Shown here: positions 55,596 through 63,968 of the stretch, one piece after another
How positions within the stretch are numbered: position 1 is the stretch's first letter
Layout: each line of letters begins with the position of its first letter
Assembly (NCBI RefSeq): GCF_900109195.1
Contig: NZ_FNZG01000005.1
Coordinates: 1 to 64,000, forward strand
Direction of reading: 5' to 3'
DNA: 64,000 nucleotides
Source: Pseudooceanicola nitratireducens
GTDB lineage: Bacteria; Pseudomonadota; Alphaproteobacteria; Rhodobacterales; Rhodobacteraceae
Program-made: the position numbers and the translations under genes
Notes under the pieces: model-generated
Told to the model about the DNA's origin: nothing
Databases searched by the model: none
Seen by the model: only the letters and a program-made list of their open reading frames with translations

Positions 55596-56162
55596 TCAGA
55601 AGGTCGGCGGCGTACAGGCGCTGACGACCTCGCATATGGCGGGGCCGGGGTTGCGGAACCGGTGCGGCGTGGCGCTGCTGAAGTAATAGGCATCGCCCTT
55701 GGTCAGCACATGGGTTTCGTCGCCCACGGTCAGTTCCAGCACGCCCGCCACCACGATCCCGCATTCCTCGCCCTCATGGCTTAGGGCGCGGCGGCCGGAA
55801 TCCCGTCCGGGCTGGTAAAATTCGTGCAGCATCTGCAGCTTGCGATCGGGGCGCGCGGCGGCAACCAGCAGGTATTTCAGCCCCGGCGCGCCGATGTCCA
55901 CCAGGTCGCCGCTGCGGATCACCGGCGTGTCGACGGATGCCAGTTCAAAACTGAAGAAGGTCGCCAGGTCCATGGGGATGCCGTCCAGGATCTTCTTCAA
56001 CACCGAGACCGAGGGCTGGGTCGCCATGGATTCGATCTGGCTGATGGTGCCGCTGCCAACGCCGGTGCGACGGGCCAGTTCGCGCTGCGACAACCCCTTG
56101 GATTGGCGCACGACCCGCAGCCGCCGGGCCACCATCGCGTCATGTGGTTGGGTCTCTGCCAT
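55596..56162 (-). CDS. XRE-family regulator with cupin domain (PuuR-like)
   Basis: 188 aa from ATG at 56162. Helix-turn-helix at about 10-65 (LRVVRQSKGLSQRELARRTGVGSGTISQIE, read in parts) and a C-terminal cupin ending with HRFRNPGPAICEVVSA. This two-domain form includes PuuR, the repressor of putrescine catabolism. Divergent from the omega-amino acid aminotransferase and convergent with the glycosyltransferase operon. Likely sites: CCTGAAAATCAGG (56231-56243) and the TTTTCA repeats at 56200-56215. Confidence 0.92.
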   Translation of the reverse strand: MAETQPHDAMVARRLRVVRQSKGLSQRELARRTGVGSGTISQIESMATQPSVSVLKKILDGIPMDLATFFSFELASVDTPVIRSGDLVDIGAPGLKYLLVAAARPDRKLQMLHEFYQPGRDSGRRALSHEGEECGIVVAGVLELTVGDETHVLTKGDAYYFSSATPHRFRNPGPAICEVVSACTPPTF

Positions 56163-56304
56163 CTGCTTTCCCGCTTCCGATGCGAAGCACCTTATCCATT
56201 TTTCACCTGTTTTCAATGCAGTGGTGCGGGCCTGAAAATCAGGATTGATCGGAAGGGGAAGCAAGCGGCAGTGTCGTCCAAACCCTATCGGACAGGATCC
56301 CGCC
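56163..56304. promoter_or_regulatory. Divergent promoter region, XRE-cupin / aminotransferase
   Basis: 142 bases. A perfect 5-3-5 palindrome CCTGAAAATCAGG at 56231-56243 lies between the two starts, and TTTTCA is repeated with a 10-base period at 56200-56205 and 56210-56215. Either or both may be operator elements of the XRE-cupin regulator. Confidence 0.55.
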
Positions 56305-57627
56305 ATGACCCATTCGCCCAGCCCGAACGATTTCTCGCGTTTCTGGATGCCCTTTTCGGCCAACCGGGATTTCGCCCGCGACCCCCGCCTGATCACGGCG
56401 GCGGACGGCATGTATTACACCAGCAGCGACGGCCGGCAAATCCTGGATGCAACGGCGGGCCTGTGGTGCGTGAACGCAGGCCACGGCGATCCGATCATCA
56501 AAGAGGCGCTGAAACGGCAGATCGACACGCTCGACTATGCGCCGCATTTCAACTTTGGCACCCCCGCCGCGTTCGAGCTGGCCGGCCAGGTCGCCGCGCT
56601 TTTCCCCGCGGGGTTGGAGCATGTGTTCTTCACCGGCTCGGGGTCGGAATCCGTGGATACCGCGCTGAAGATCGCGCTGCACTACCACCGGGCGCGGGGC
56701 GATGGCGCGCGGACCCGGCTGATCGGGCGGGAGCGCGGCTATCATGGGGTCGGCTTCGGCGGCATTTCGGTCGGGGGGATCGTCAACAACCGCAAGCATT
56801 TTGGCACGCTGCTGACCGGCACCGACCACATGCGCCACACCCATGATCCTGCGCGCAACGCCTTTTCACGCGGCTGCCCCGACCATGGGGCCGAGCTGGC
56901 CGACGACCTGATCCGGATCGCGGAACTGCACGATCCCTCGACCATTGCCGCGGTTATCGTCGAGCCGATGGCGGGATCGACCGGCGTTCTTCTGCCCCCC
57001 AAGGGCTACCTGCAGCGCCTGCGCGAGATCTGCGACCGGAACGGCATCCTGCTGATCTTTGATGAGGTCATCACCGCCTATGGTCGTCTGGGCAAGGCCA
57101 GCGCCGCCGAGGTCTTTGGCGTGACGCCCGACATCATCACCACCGCAAAGGGGCTGACCAACGGCGTGATCCCCATGGGGGCGGTGATCGTGGACGAAAA
57201 GATCTATGCCTCGGCCATGGAGCACAGCGAAACCCCGATCGAGCTGTTCCACGGCTATACCTATTCGGCGCATCCCATGGCCGTTGCCGCCGCCAAGGCG
57301 ACGCTGGAAACCTACCGCCGGAACGACATGTTCGCCCGGGTCGAGGCGCTGGCCCCCCTGTGGGAGGACGCGGTGCACAACCTGCGCGACGTGCCGAACG
57401 TTGTGGACCTGCGCAACATGGGTCTGGTCGCGGGGATCGAGCTGTCGCCGCGTCCCGGCGCGCCCGGGGCCCGTGGGGCAGAGGTGATGAAGATGGCCTG
57501 GGCCGAAGGGCTGATGATCCGGGTGACCGGCGACATCATCGCCCTGTCCCCGCCTTTCATCATCACCGAGGACGAGATCCAGATGCTGTTCGAAAAGCTG
57601 GCCGGGATCCTGCGCCGGATCGACTGA
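56305..57627 (+). CDS. Omega-amino acid (beta-alanine):pyruvate aminotransferase
   Basis: 440 aa, class III PLP aminotransferase. The N-terminal FWMPFSANRDF, DGRQILDATAGLWCVNAGH and YHGVGFGGISVGG are those of the BauA/omega-amino acid:pyruvate transaminase group; Asp253 (FDEV) and PLP lysine Lys282 (TTAKGLTNG) are present. It would convert beta-alanine or another terminal amine to the semialdehyde. That is the logical step after an ALDH10-type enzyme producing beta-alanine from 3-aminopropanal. Controlled presumably by the divergent XRE-cupin protein. Confidence 0.94.
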   Translation: MTHSPSPNDFSRFWMPFSANRDFARDPRLITAADGMYYTSSDGRQILDATAGLWCVNAGHGDPIIKEALKRQIDTLDYAPHFNFGTPAAFELAGQVAALFPAGLEHVFFTGSGSESVDTALKIALHYHRARGDGARTRLIGRERGYHGVGFGGISVGGIVNNRKHFGTLLTGTDHMRHTHDPARNAFSRGCPDHGAELADDLIRIAELHDPSTIAAVIVEPMAGSTGVLLPPKGYLQRLREICDRNGILLIFDEVITAYGRLGKASAAEVFGVTPDIITTAKGLTNGVIPMGAVIVDEKIYASAMEHSETPIELFHGYTYSAHPMAVAAAKATLETYRRNDMFARVEALAPLWEDAVHNLRDVPNVVDLRNMGLVAGIELSPRPGAPGARGAEVMKMAWAEGLMIRVTGDIIALSPPFIITEDEIQMLFEKLAGILRRID

Positions 57628-57633
57628 TTGCCA

Positions 57634-57659
57634 GGCGGGCGGGGCCCTGTGGGCCCGCC
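57634..57659. terminator. Convergent hairpin terminator
   Basis: GGCGGGC (57634-57640) and GCCCGCC (57653-57659) with an internal GGGGCCC stretch, between the aminotransferase and the leftward TetR gene. GC-rich, no T-run. Confidence 0.6.
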
Positions 57660-57663
57660 GCCG

Positions 57664-58305
57664 TCAGGCCGAACCGCCGGCAGACCGCAGGAAATGCTGC
57701 GCGTAGATGTCCAGCGCGCTGCCGTTGCGATCCAGCTTGGCCCGCAGCACCGCGCCTTCCCAACCGATCCAGAAGGCGCGGGCCAGCTGATCGCAATCGG
57801 TGTCGGACGGCAGATCCCCGCTGTCGACGGCGGCCCGGAAACAGGCGGCGGTGCGGGTTTCCCAATCCCGCAGGGCATCGATCAGGCGGGCGCGGAAGGG
57901 GGCGGGCAGGGCCGCGACCTCTTGCCCGAGGTTCCCGACAAGGCAGCCGCGGGCGAAATCGTATTTCTCCATCCCCGCGCGGGCGTCACCGATGAACCCG
58001 CGCAGCCGGTCCAGCGGCGGCAGAGCGTCGTCCAGGAACCAGCGGTCCAGCTTGGCGGCGAAATAGGCGGCATAGCTGTCGATCAGCGCCAGCCCGAACT
58101 CGGCCTTGGACCCGAAATAGTGATAGAAGGAGCCCTTGGGCACGCCGACGCGGGTCAGGATTTCCTCGATCCCGACGGGGGTAAAGCCGCGTTCGGTCAG
58201 CATGGCGACCCCGGCCCGCAACAGCGCCTGCCGCGCCTGGTCCAGCCGGGCGGCATCGCGGGGCGGACGGCCCCGCCGGCGCGGTTGCGGGGCGGGTGCC
58301 TGCAT
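57664..58305 (-). CDS. TetR-family transcriptional regulator
   Basis: 213 aa from ATG at 58305, which overlaps the stop of the AhpD-like gene by one base (TGATG). Helix-turn-helix at about 18-65 with EEILTRVGVPKGSFYHYFGSK, the form seen in NemR/AcuR-type regulators of reactive electrophile or peroxide responses. Preceded by a basic, Pro/Arg-rich N-terminus (PAPQPRRRGRPPR). Likely represses its own operon through TAGACCGATTGTCTG at 58949-58963. Confidence 0.93.
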   Translation of the reverse strand: MQAPAPQPRRRGRPPRDAARLDQARQALLRAGVAMLTERGFTPVGIEEILTRVGVPKGSFYHYFGSKAEFGLALIDSYAAYFAAKLDRWFLDDALPPLDRLRGFIGDARAGMEKYDFARGCLVGNLGQEVAALPAPFRARLIDALRDWETRTAACFRAAVDSGDLPSDTDCDQLARAFWIGWEGAVLRAKLDRNGSALDIYAQHFLRSAGGSA

Positions 58306-58886
58306 CAGATGTCGCGCGCCATGTTGAAGAACTCCGCGTTCGGCCGCATCGAGGTGACATTGGCCATGCGGTTCGACAGGCCGAAGAAGGCGGCGATCCC
58401 GGCGATGTCCCAGGCGTCCTCCAGGTCGAACCCATGCTCGGCCAGCAGCGCGAAATCCGCATCCCCGACCTCTTGCGCGGATTGCGACACCTTCATCGCG
58501 AAATCCAGCATGGCCTTCTGGCGCGGGGTGATGTCGGCCTTGCGATAGTTGATCGCCACCTGGTCTGCGATCAACGCATCCTTGGCCCGGATCCGCAGGA
58601 TCGCCCCATGGGCCACGACGCAATACTGGCACTGGTTCACGTTTGAGGTCGCCACGACGATCATCTCACGTTCGGCCTTTGTCAGGTTGCCGGGCTTGTC
58701 CATCAGCGCGTCATGATAGGCAAAGAAGGCGCGGAATTCCTCGGGACGGTGCGCCAGCACAAGAAAGACATTGGGGATGAAGCCGGACTTTTCCTGCACC
58801 GCTTCGATACGGGTGCGAATGTCTTCGGGCATCTCGGACAGCTCTGGCACGGGGAAACGGCTGATAGGGTGATCCTGGGTGCTCAT
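58305..58886 (-). CDS. AhpD-like peroxidase-related protein (carboxymuconolactone decarboxylase family)
   Basis: 193 aa from ATG at 58886, after AAAGGACATC. Cys86 and Cys89 in CQYCVVAHGA with His93 form the AhpD-type redox site (CxxC-x3-H). Members are alkylhydroperoxidases or partners for reducing peroxides and quinones. Pairing with a NemR-like TetR regulator suggests an inducible detoxification unit; amine oxidase activity upstream would generate peroxide, but co-regulation is not shown. Confidence 0.92.
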   Translation of the reverse strand: MSTQDHPISRFPVPELSEMPEDIRTRIEAVQEKSGFIPNVFLVLAHRPEEFRAFFAYHDALMDKPGNLTKAEREMIVVATSNVNQCQYCVVAHGAILRIRAKDALIADQVAINYRKADITPRQKAMLDFAMKVSQSAQEVGDADFALLAEHGFDLEDAWDIAGIAAFFGLSNRMANVTSMRPNAEFFNMARDI

Positions 58887-59127
58887 GATGATGTCCTTTG
58901 CCTGTTGCCAGTGGAAATGGCCGGAGGATATCTCCGGCGAATAATTAATAGACCGATTGTCTGTAAAATTCATGCAAGGCGCGGCGGTGCTTGTCAATCG
59001 CCGGTCCCGGGCGGTCCTGGGCGATCCTGGGCACGGTCATTGGCGAATATGTTGGACTTCTCGAGCCCCCTGAAATAAGTCATTGCACTAATTAGACTCG
59101 GCCGGGGAGGGTCGGGGGAGGATCGAG
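58887..59127. promoter_or_regulatory. Divergent region, AhpD-like / NPD gene
   Basis: 241 bases. Contains the hairpin GCCGGAG-GATAT-CTCCGGC (58920-58938), a TetR-type site (58949-58963) and, next to the NPD gene, GTCATTGCA (59079-59087), reverse complement of the TGCAATGAC at 24202 before the NPD paralogue, followed by AATTAGA. No sure -35/-10 pair. Confidence 0.5.
58949..58963. promoter_or_regulatory. TetR/NemR-type operator candidate
   Basis: TAGACCGATTGTCTG: half sites TAGAC and GTCTG around a 5-base centre, about 65 bases upstream of the AhpD-like start. Resembles NemR-like boxes (TAGACC...GGTCTA) with one degenerate arm. Confidence 0.5.
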
Positions 59128-60069
59128 ATGACGGAGCAGACGACCGCCACCCGTGGCGCGCGTTTCGGGGATGCAGCCCTGCGGGAACGCCTGCGCATCC
59201 GGATGCGGGTGCCGGTATTTGCCGCGCCCATGTTCCTGGTCACGGGACCTGCCTTGGTCACGGCGGCCTGCCGGGCGGGGATTGTCGGGGCCTTCCCGAC
59301 GCTGAATGCCCGCACCCCCGATGAACTGGACCTTTGGCTGGCGCAGTTGAACCGCGACACCGAAGGTGCGGCCCCCTATGCGGCGAACCTGATTCTTGAT
59401 CGGCGCAACCCCCGACGTGATAGCGATCTGGCGGCGATCCTGCGTCACCAGCCGCCGATGGTGATCGCGTCCGTCGGGGCACCGGATCCGGTCATCGCGC
59501 CGATTCACGCCTATGGCGGGCTGGTGTTTTCCGATGTCGCCACCCTGCGCCACGCGCGCAAGGCGGCAGAGGCCGGGGTGGACGGGCTGGTCCTGCTGAC
59601 CGCCGGGGCAGGGGGCAATACCGGCGCCCTGAACCCCTTTGCCTTCGTCGCCGCCGTGCGACAGTTCTGGGACGGGCCGCTGGCCCTGGCCGGGGGGCTG
59701 ACCGGCGGGCATGAGCTGCGGGCGATCCAGGCGCTGGATGTGGATTTTGCCTATATGGGCACGCCCTTCCTGGCTGCGCGCGAAAGCCTTGCCCCCGAGG
59801 CGCACAAGCAGGCTGTTGTGCAGGGCACCATCGATGACATCGTCCTCAGCGACCGGATTTCGGGGATGAACGCCAACCTGCTGCGTCCGCGTCTGATCGA
59901 GGCCGGGGTGATCGCTCCCGACGGCACCGTCCGGGACCTGCGCGGCGACACGCTGGTGTCGTGGAAGAACGTCTGGAGCGCGGGCCACGGTGTCGGCGCG
60001 ATCACCAAAGAACAACCGGTTGTCCAGATCGTGGCGGACCTGATCCGCGCCTATGAGGGAGGAAACTGA
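59128..60069 (+). CDS. NPD-family flavoprotein with altered active-site position
   Basis: 313 aa, same subgroup as 6879 and 24329: PTLNARTPDEL at 57-67, NLILDRRNPRRDSD and FMN segment YMGTPFLAARESL. The family histidine is replaced: the motif reads AGAGGNTG with Asn164 (AAT codon) instead of GGHxG. Nitronate monooxygenases need that histidine, so this one is unlikely to do that reaction. Followed directly by a CoA ligase (1-base gap) and then a TRAP operon. Confidence 0.9.
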   Translation: MTEQTTATRGARFGDAALRERLRIRMRVPVFAAPMFLVTGPALVTAACRAGIVGAFPTLNARTPDELDLWLAQLNRDTEGAAPYAANLILDRRNPRRDSDLAAILRHQPPMVIASVGAPDPVIAPIHAYGGLVFSDVATLRHARKAAEAGVDGLVLLTAGAGGNTGALNPFAFVAAVRQFWDGPLALAGGLTGGHELRAIQALDVDFAYMGTPFLAARESLAPEAHKQAVVQGTIDDIVLSDRISGMNANLLRPRLIEAGVIAPDGTVRDLRGDTLVSWKNVWSAGHGVGAITKEQPVVQIVADLIRAYEGGN

Positions 60070-60070
60070 C

Positions 60071-61663
60071 ATGACCCAGCCGGATAGTCTGCACGGCGGA
60101 CCCACGGATGCCACGCTGGCCCTGCGGGCGCTGGCTCGTTTTCCCGACCGCACTGCCTTTGCCTGGGACGACGGAGAGATGAGCTATGACGAAGCTGCGC
60201 AGCTGATCGGCGGCATGCAGGCGGTGCTTTTGCGGGCGGGCCTGGTTTCGGGGGACTGCGTGGCGCTGCTGTCGGCGAACCGGGCCGAATGCTGGTGCGC
60301 GACGATCGCGGTTCAGGCCCTGGGCTGCGCGGTCAGCAACCTGCACCCCATGGGGCCGCGCGGCGATCACGCGGCGCAGATCGACGAACTGGTGCCTGCC
60401 GTGGTGATCGTGGATGGTCAGGATCATGCCGTGCGTGCGGCGGACCTGGCCGGGGATTGTCCGGCACCGCAGCACATGACCCTGGGGGGTGGCGGGCCGC
60501 TGGATCTGGTGGCGCAGGCCCGCGTTCTGGCCCGAACTTCCGACTGCCCGCCACAGGACCGGTCCCGGCCCGAGCTTGCCGCGACGGCGAATTTCACCGG
60601 CGGCACCACGGGGCGGCCCAAGTCGGTACTGCGCAGTGCCGGGGCGCTGGCGCAGATCAGCCTGACCATCCTGGCCGATTTCGGTCTGCCCGCCTGTCCC
60701 CGGTATCTGGCGGTGGCTCCGATCAGCCATGTGGGCGGCACCAAGATCGTGCCGGTCCTGATGCGCGGCGGGACCGTGCATCTGATGCGGGGCTTCGATC
60801 CGGTGAAGGTTCTGCAGGTGATCGCGCGCGACGGCATCAACATGACACTGATGGTGCCGACGATGATCTACGCGCTGCTGGATCATCCGGATATCGAGGC
60901 GGCGGATCTGTCCTCGCTTGAACTTCTTCTTTATGGCGCGGCCCCCATGGCCCCGGCCCGGCTGGCTCAGGGGATCGAACGGATCGGCCCGGTCTTTGCC
61001 CAGCTTTATGGTCAGACCGAATGCTATCCAATCGCGGTTCTGTCGCGCGGCGATCATGACCCGGCGCGGCCTGACATCCTGGCGGCCTGTGGGCATCCGG
61101 TGTCCACGGCCAGCGTGCGTCTGATCGCCTCGGACGGAACCGATGCGCCGACCGGGACCCTGGGTGAAATCTGCGTTCGTGCGCCCATGGTCATGTCCGG
61201 CTATCGGGACCGGCCCGAGGAAACCGCCAAGGCGCTGGACGGCGGATGGCTACATACCGGCGATATCGCGGTGGCGGATGAAACCGGGCGGCTGACCATC
61301 GTCGACCGCATCAAGGACATGATCGTGACCGGGGGCTTCAACGTCTACCCGAAAGAGATCGAGGACGTGCTGACCGAAGATCCCGCCGTCGCCATGGCCG
61401 CCGTTATCGGCGTGCCCGACGACAAATGGGGCGAGGCGGTCGTGGCCTATATCGTGGCCGGCACCGGGCAGACCCCCGACAAGATCCCTGACAAGACCCC
61501 AGACACCGAGGCGCTGCGCGCCCGCGTCCGGGAAGCCAAGGGGGCCGTGCATGTCCCCAAGGCATTCTATGTCGTGGATGCGCTGCCGCTGACGGGTCTG
61601 GGCAAGGTCGACAAAGTCGCCCTTCGGGCCCCGCATTGGGAAGGGCAGACGCGGCAGGTATGA
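60071..61663 (+). CDS. Acyl-CoA ligase (AMP-binding)
   Basis: 530 aa from ATG at 60071, after GAGGGAGGAAAC. The adenylation loop is FTGGTTGRPKS (175-185), with Gly for the usual Ser and a terminal Ser for Gly, a variation worth noting. YGQTECYP, DRIKDMIVTGGFNVYP and the C-terminal GKVDK lysine are present. A short KIPDKTPDKT-like repeat (about 472-484) lies in the C-terminal domain. Coupled to the NPD gene; may activate the acid taken up by the TRAP system downstream. Confidence 0.92.
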   Translation: MTQPDSLHGGPTDATLALRALARFPDRTAFAWDDGEMSYDEAAQLIGGMQAVLLRAGLVSGDCVALLSANRAECWCATIAVQALGCAVSNLHPMGPRGDHAAQIDELVPAVVIVDGQDHAVRAADLAGDCPAPQHMTLGGGGPLDLVAQARVLARTSDCPPQDRSRPELAATANFTGGTTGRPKSVLRSAGALAQISLTILADFGLPACPRYLAVAPISHVGGTKIVPVLMRGGTVHLMRGFDPVKVLQVIARDGINMTLMVPTMIYALLDHPDIEAADLSSLELLLYGAAPMAPARLAQGIERIGPVFAQLYGQTECYPIAVLSRGDHDPARPDILAACGHPVSTASVRLIASDGTDAPTGTLGEICVRAPMVMSGYRDRPEETAKALDGGWLHTGDIAVADETGRLTIVDRIKDMIVTGGFNVYPKEIEDVLTEDPAVAMAAVIGVPDDKWGEAVVAYIVAGTGQTPDKIPDKTPDTEALRARVREAKGAVHVPKAFYVVDALPLTGLGKVDKVALRAPHWEGQTRQV

Positions 61664-62093
61664 GGGGCGGGATCCATCGGTACCTAGGGCGAGTCGCCCG
61701 GACCGAGCGGGGCAGCGCCTGCCGCGTTAGTGCCGCAGCGCAGCGGCGGGCAAAAATTTTCAAGAATTGACCTAAAATTCCAAATGAGTAGGCAACTATA
61801 TGATTGAAAAAGAAAAATAGTGCCTGAATATTTTTAGTACAACGCACTAGAAATGTTGAAACGGTGGAACCTTTTTGCTACGAATTTGAAGGAGGCCGGT
61901 GCCATCCCCCACAGGGGCAGCGCCGGAAAAGGGAGAAGACCGGACCCGTCCGGCCAGGATTGCACCTGCAATCGGGCGACGCGGGACCGCAGATCGACGG
62001 CTGATTGACGGGGGGCGAATACGGCCCGGCAGCCGTCATCGCAGGAGGGGACAATATGCCAGCCATGACGCACCAGCGGCACCGGAGCGCGGC
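61664..62093. promoter_or_regulatory. 430-bp non-coding region before the third TRAP operon
   Basis: No gene. After a GC-rich hairpin (61717-61751) comes an AT-rich island (61752-61880) likely to hold the promoter: GAATTGACCTAAAATTC at 61764-61780 (TTGACC, -35-like), TAGTGC/GCACTA arms at 61818-61823 and 61844-61849. The rest, 61885-62093, is a GC-rich leader of about 200 bases with an AGGAGGGG (62044) lacking a credible reading frame behind it. Confidence 0.55.
61717..61751 (+). terminator. Possible terminator after CoA ligase
   Basis: GCCTGCCGC (61717-61725) pairs with GCGGCGGGC (61743-61751), one G-T pair, 17-base loop, then AAAAATTTT. Stem and AT tail suit an intrinsic terminator of moderate strength. 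Confidence 0.5.
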
Positions 62094-62588
62094 ATGAATG
62101 CCGTGAAATCGCTTGCCGAGAAATTCCTCGTGGCGCTTGGCGGGTCGGCGCTGCTGGTCATGATGCTGCACATCACCGCCGAGGTGATCCTGCGGTCCGC
62201 CTTCAACGTCACCATCCCCGGCACGCTGGAACTTGTGACCTTCTACTACATGACCTTTGCGGTCTTTGCGGGGCTCGCCCTTGTGGCGCTGTTGAACGAA
62301 CAGGTCATCGTCGAGATCTTCACCGGCTGGATGTCCCGCCGGACCCTGCTGGTGATCGACGGGCTGGCGGCGCTTCTGGGCGCAGGCTACGCCGGGCTTC
62401 TGGTCTACGGCGGCTGGCTCGAAGCGAAGTCGGCGATGAAATTCAACGAAATGGTGGCCGTGCGCGGGTTCGACGTGCCGATCTGGCCCAGCAGATGGGT
62501 GGCGGTCATCGGCCTTGGGCTGATCGCGCTGGCCTCTGTCGCCCATGCGATCGCGCTTCTGCGCGGCACGAAAGGCCCCCGGACATGA
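62094..62588 (+). CDS. TRAP transporter small permease (DctQ family)
   Basis: 164 aa from ATG at 62094 (MNAVKSLAEKFLVAL). Four hydrophobic helices (about 10-30, 45-65, 82-104, 130-152). The ribosome site is weak; a long GC-rich leader precedes it. Its stop overlaps the DctM start by 4 bases. Here the small permease comes first, unlike the other two TRAP operons of the window. Confidence 0.92.
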   Translation: MNAVKSLAEKFLVALGGSALLVMMLHITAEVILRSAFNVTIPGTLELVTFYYMTFAVFAGLALVALLNEQVIVEIFTGWMSRRTLLVIDGLAALLGAGYAGLLVYGGWLEAKSAMKFNEMVAVRGFDVPIWPSRWVAVIGLGLIALASVAHAIALLRGTKGPRT

Positions 62589-63895
62589 GCAGTCTTGAAA
62601 TCGGTTTTGCCGCCATGGGTGTGCTGCTGGTGCTTCTGGCGCTGCGCGTGCCAATCGGCGTGGTGCTGGGCCTGGTGTCCCTGGGCGGGATCTACGCCAT
62701 CATGGGCGAACGGGCGACGATCGGGGTCACCCGGTCGATGGTCTTCGAATTCGTCGCCAAATGGGAACTCTCGGCGATCCCGATGTTCCTGCTGATGGGG
62801 GCGGTGGCCTTTCACAGCGGGCTGACGCGGGGGCTGTTCGATTGCGCCCGCCTGTGGCTGTCGCGGCTTCCCGGCGGGCTGGCCGTGGCGACGAACTATG
62901 CCTCTGCGGGGTTCGCGGCGGCCTCGGGCTCCAGCCTGGCGACGGCGGCGGCCATGGCGCGGCTCGCCGTGCCCGAGATGCTGCGCTACAACTACGCGCC
63001 CTCGCTGGCGACGGCGGTGGTGGCGGCCTCGGGGACCATCGGCACGATGATCCCGCCCAGCATCCTGTTCGTGCTCTATGGCATGTTCACCGGTCAGTCG
63101 ATCGGTATGCTTCTGCTGGCGGGCGTCCTGCCCGGCCTTCTGACCGCGGTGATCTACGGCGTGATGATCATCATCCGCTGCAAGATGAACCCCGACCTGG
63201 CCCCGCCGATCGCGGAAGAGGTCACCTGGTCCGACCGGTTTCATGCCCTGCGGGACATCGCGCCGCTGCCGATCCTGATCCTGGCGGTCATCGGGTCGAT
63301 GTATTCGGGCTGGGCCACCGCGACCGAGGCCGCGGGCTTTGGCGCCTTCGCCGCGATCATCATCGCCACGGTGCGCGGTTCGATGTCCCGGTCGGTGCTG
63401 TTCGACAGCATCCTGGACACCCTGCGGTCGACCGGCACGATCTTTTACATCGCGATTGGTGCGATCCTGTTTTCCCGCTTCCTGACCTTTGCTGGCGTAC
63501 CCCAATTCATGAGCGAAATGGCAGACCAATTCGCCTACAACCCGCTGCTTCTGCTGGCAGTGATTGGTGGCATCTACCTGGTGCTGGGTATGTTCCTGGA
63601 CCCCATGGGGCTGCTCTTGCTGACGATTCCGATCTTCCTGCCCTTCTTTGAGGCGGCCGAGATGAACCTGATCTGGATCGGCGTACTGGTGGTGAAGTTC
63701 ATCGAGATCAGCCTGATCACCCCGCCCGTCGGCCTGAACGCCTTTGTCGTGCGCGGCGTGATCGGCGATGCAGTGCCCCTGGGGCAGATCTTCAAAGGGC
63801 TGATCTGGTTTCTGGGCGCAGAGGTGCTGATCGTCGGCCTTCTGGTCGCCTTCCCCGAAATCAGCCTGGCGATCCCGATGTCCATGCAGAACTGA
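62585..63895 (+). CDS. TRAP transporter large permease (DctM family)
   Basis: 436 aa from ATG at 62585 (MSSLEIGFAAM). About 12 membrane segments; FAAASGSSLATAAAMARLA, TMIPPSILFVLYG and LITPPVGLNAFVV are the DctM landmarks. Completes the third TRAP system together with the small permease before it and the binding protein beginning at 63969. Confidence 0.95.
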   Translation: MSSLEIGFAAMGVLLVLLALRVPIGVVLGLVSLGGIYAIMGERATIGVTRSMVFEFVAKWELSAIPMFLLMGAVAFHSGLTRGLFDCARLWLSRLPGGLAVATNYASAGFAAASGSSLATAAAMARLAVPEMLRYNYAPSLATAVVAASGTIGTMIPPSILFVLYGMFTGQSIGMLLLAGVLPGLLTAVIYGVMIIIRCKMNPDLAPPIAEEVTWSDRFHALRDIAPLPILILAVIGSMYSGWATATEAAGFGAFAAIIIATVRGSMSRSVLFDSILDTLRSTGTIFYIAIGAILFSRFLTFAGVPQFMSEMADQFAYNPLLLLAVIGGIYLVLGMFLDPMGLLLLTIPIFLPFFEAAEMNLIWIGVLVVKFIEISLITPPVGLNAFVVRGVIGDAVPLGQIFKGLIWFLGAEVLIVGLLVAFPEISLAIPMSMQN

Positions 63896-63968
63896 TTTTG
63901 CCATCCCCGCAGAGGAGAGCGGAGAGGGCCAAGATACTGAAAACCAAAATATCCTATGGGAGGATGAC

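Noticed and set aside
40057-58886. Genomic island of foreign origin
   Set aside because: The content is accessory-looking, but base composition and codon use seem like the flanks, and no integrase, tRNA target or terminal repeats are visible.
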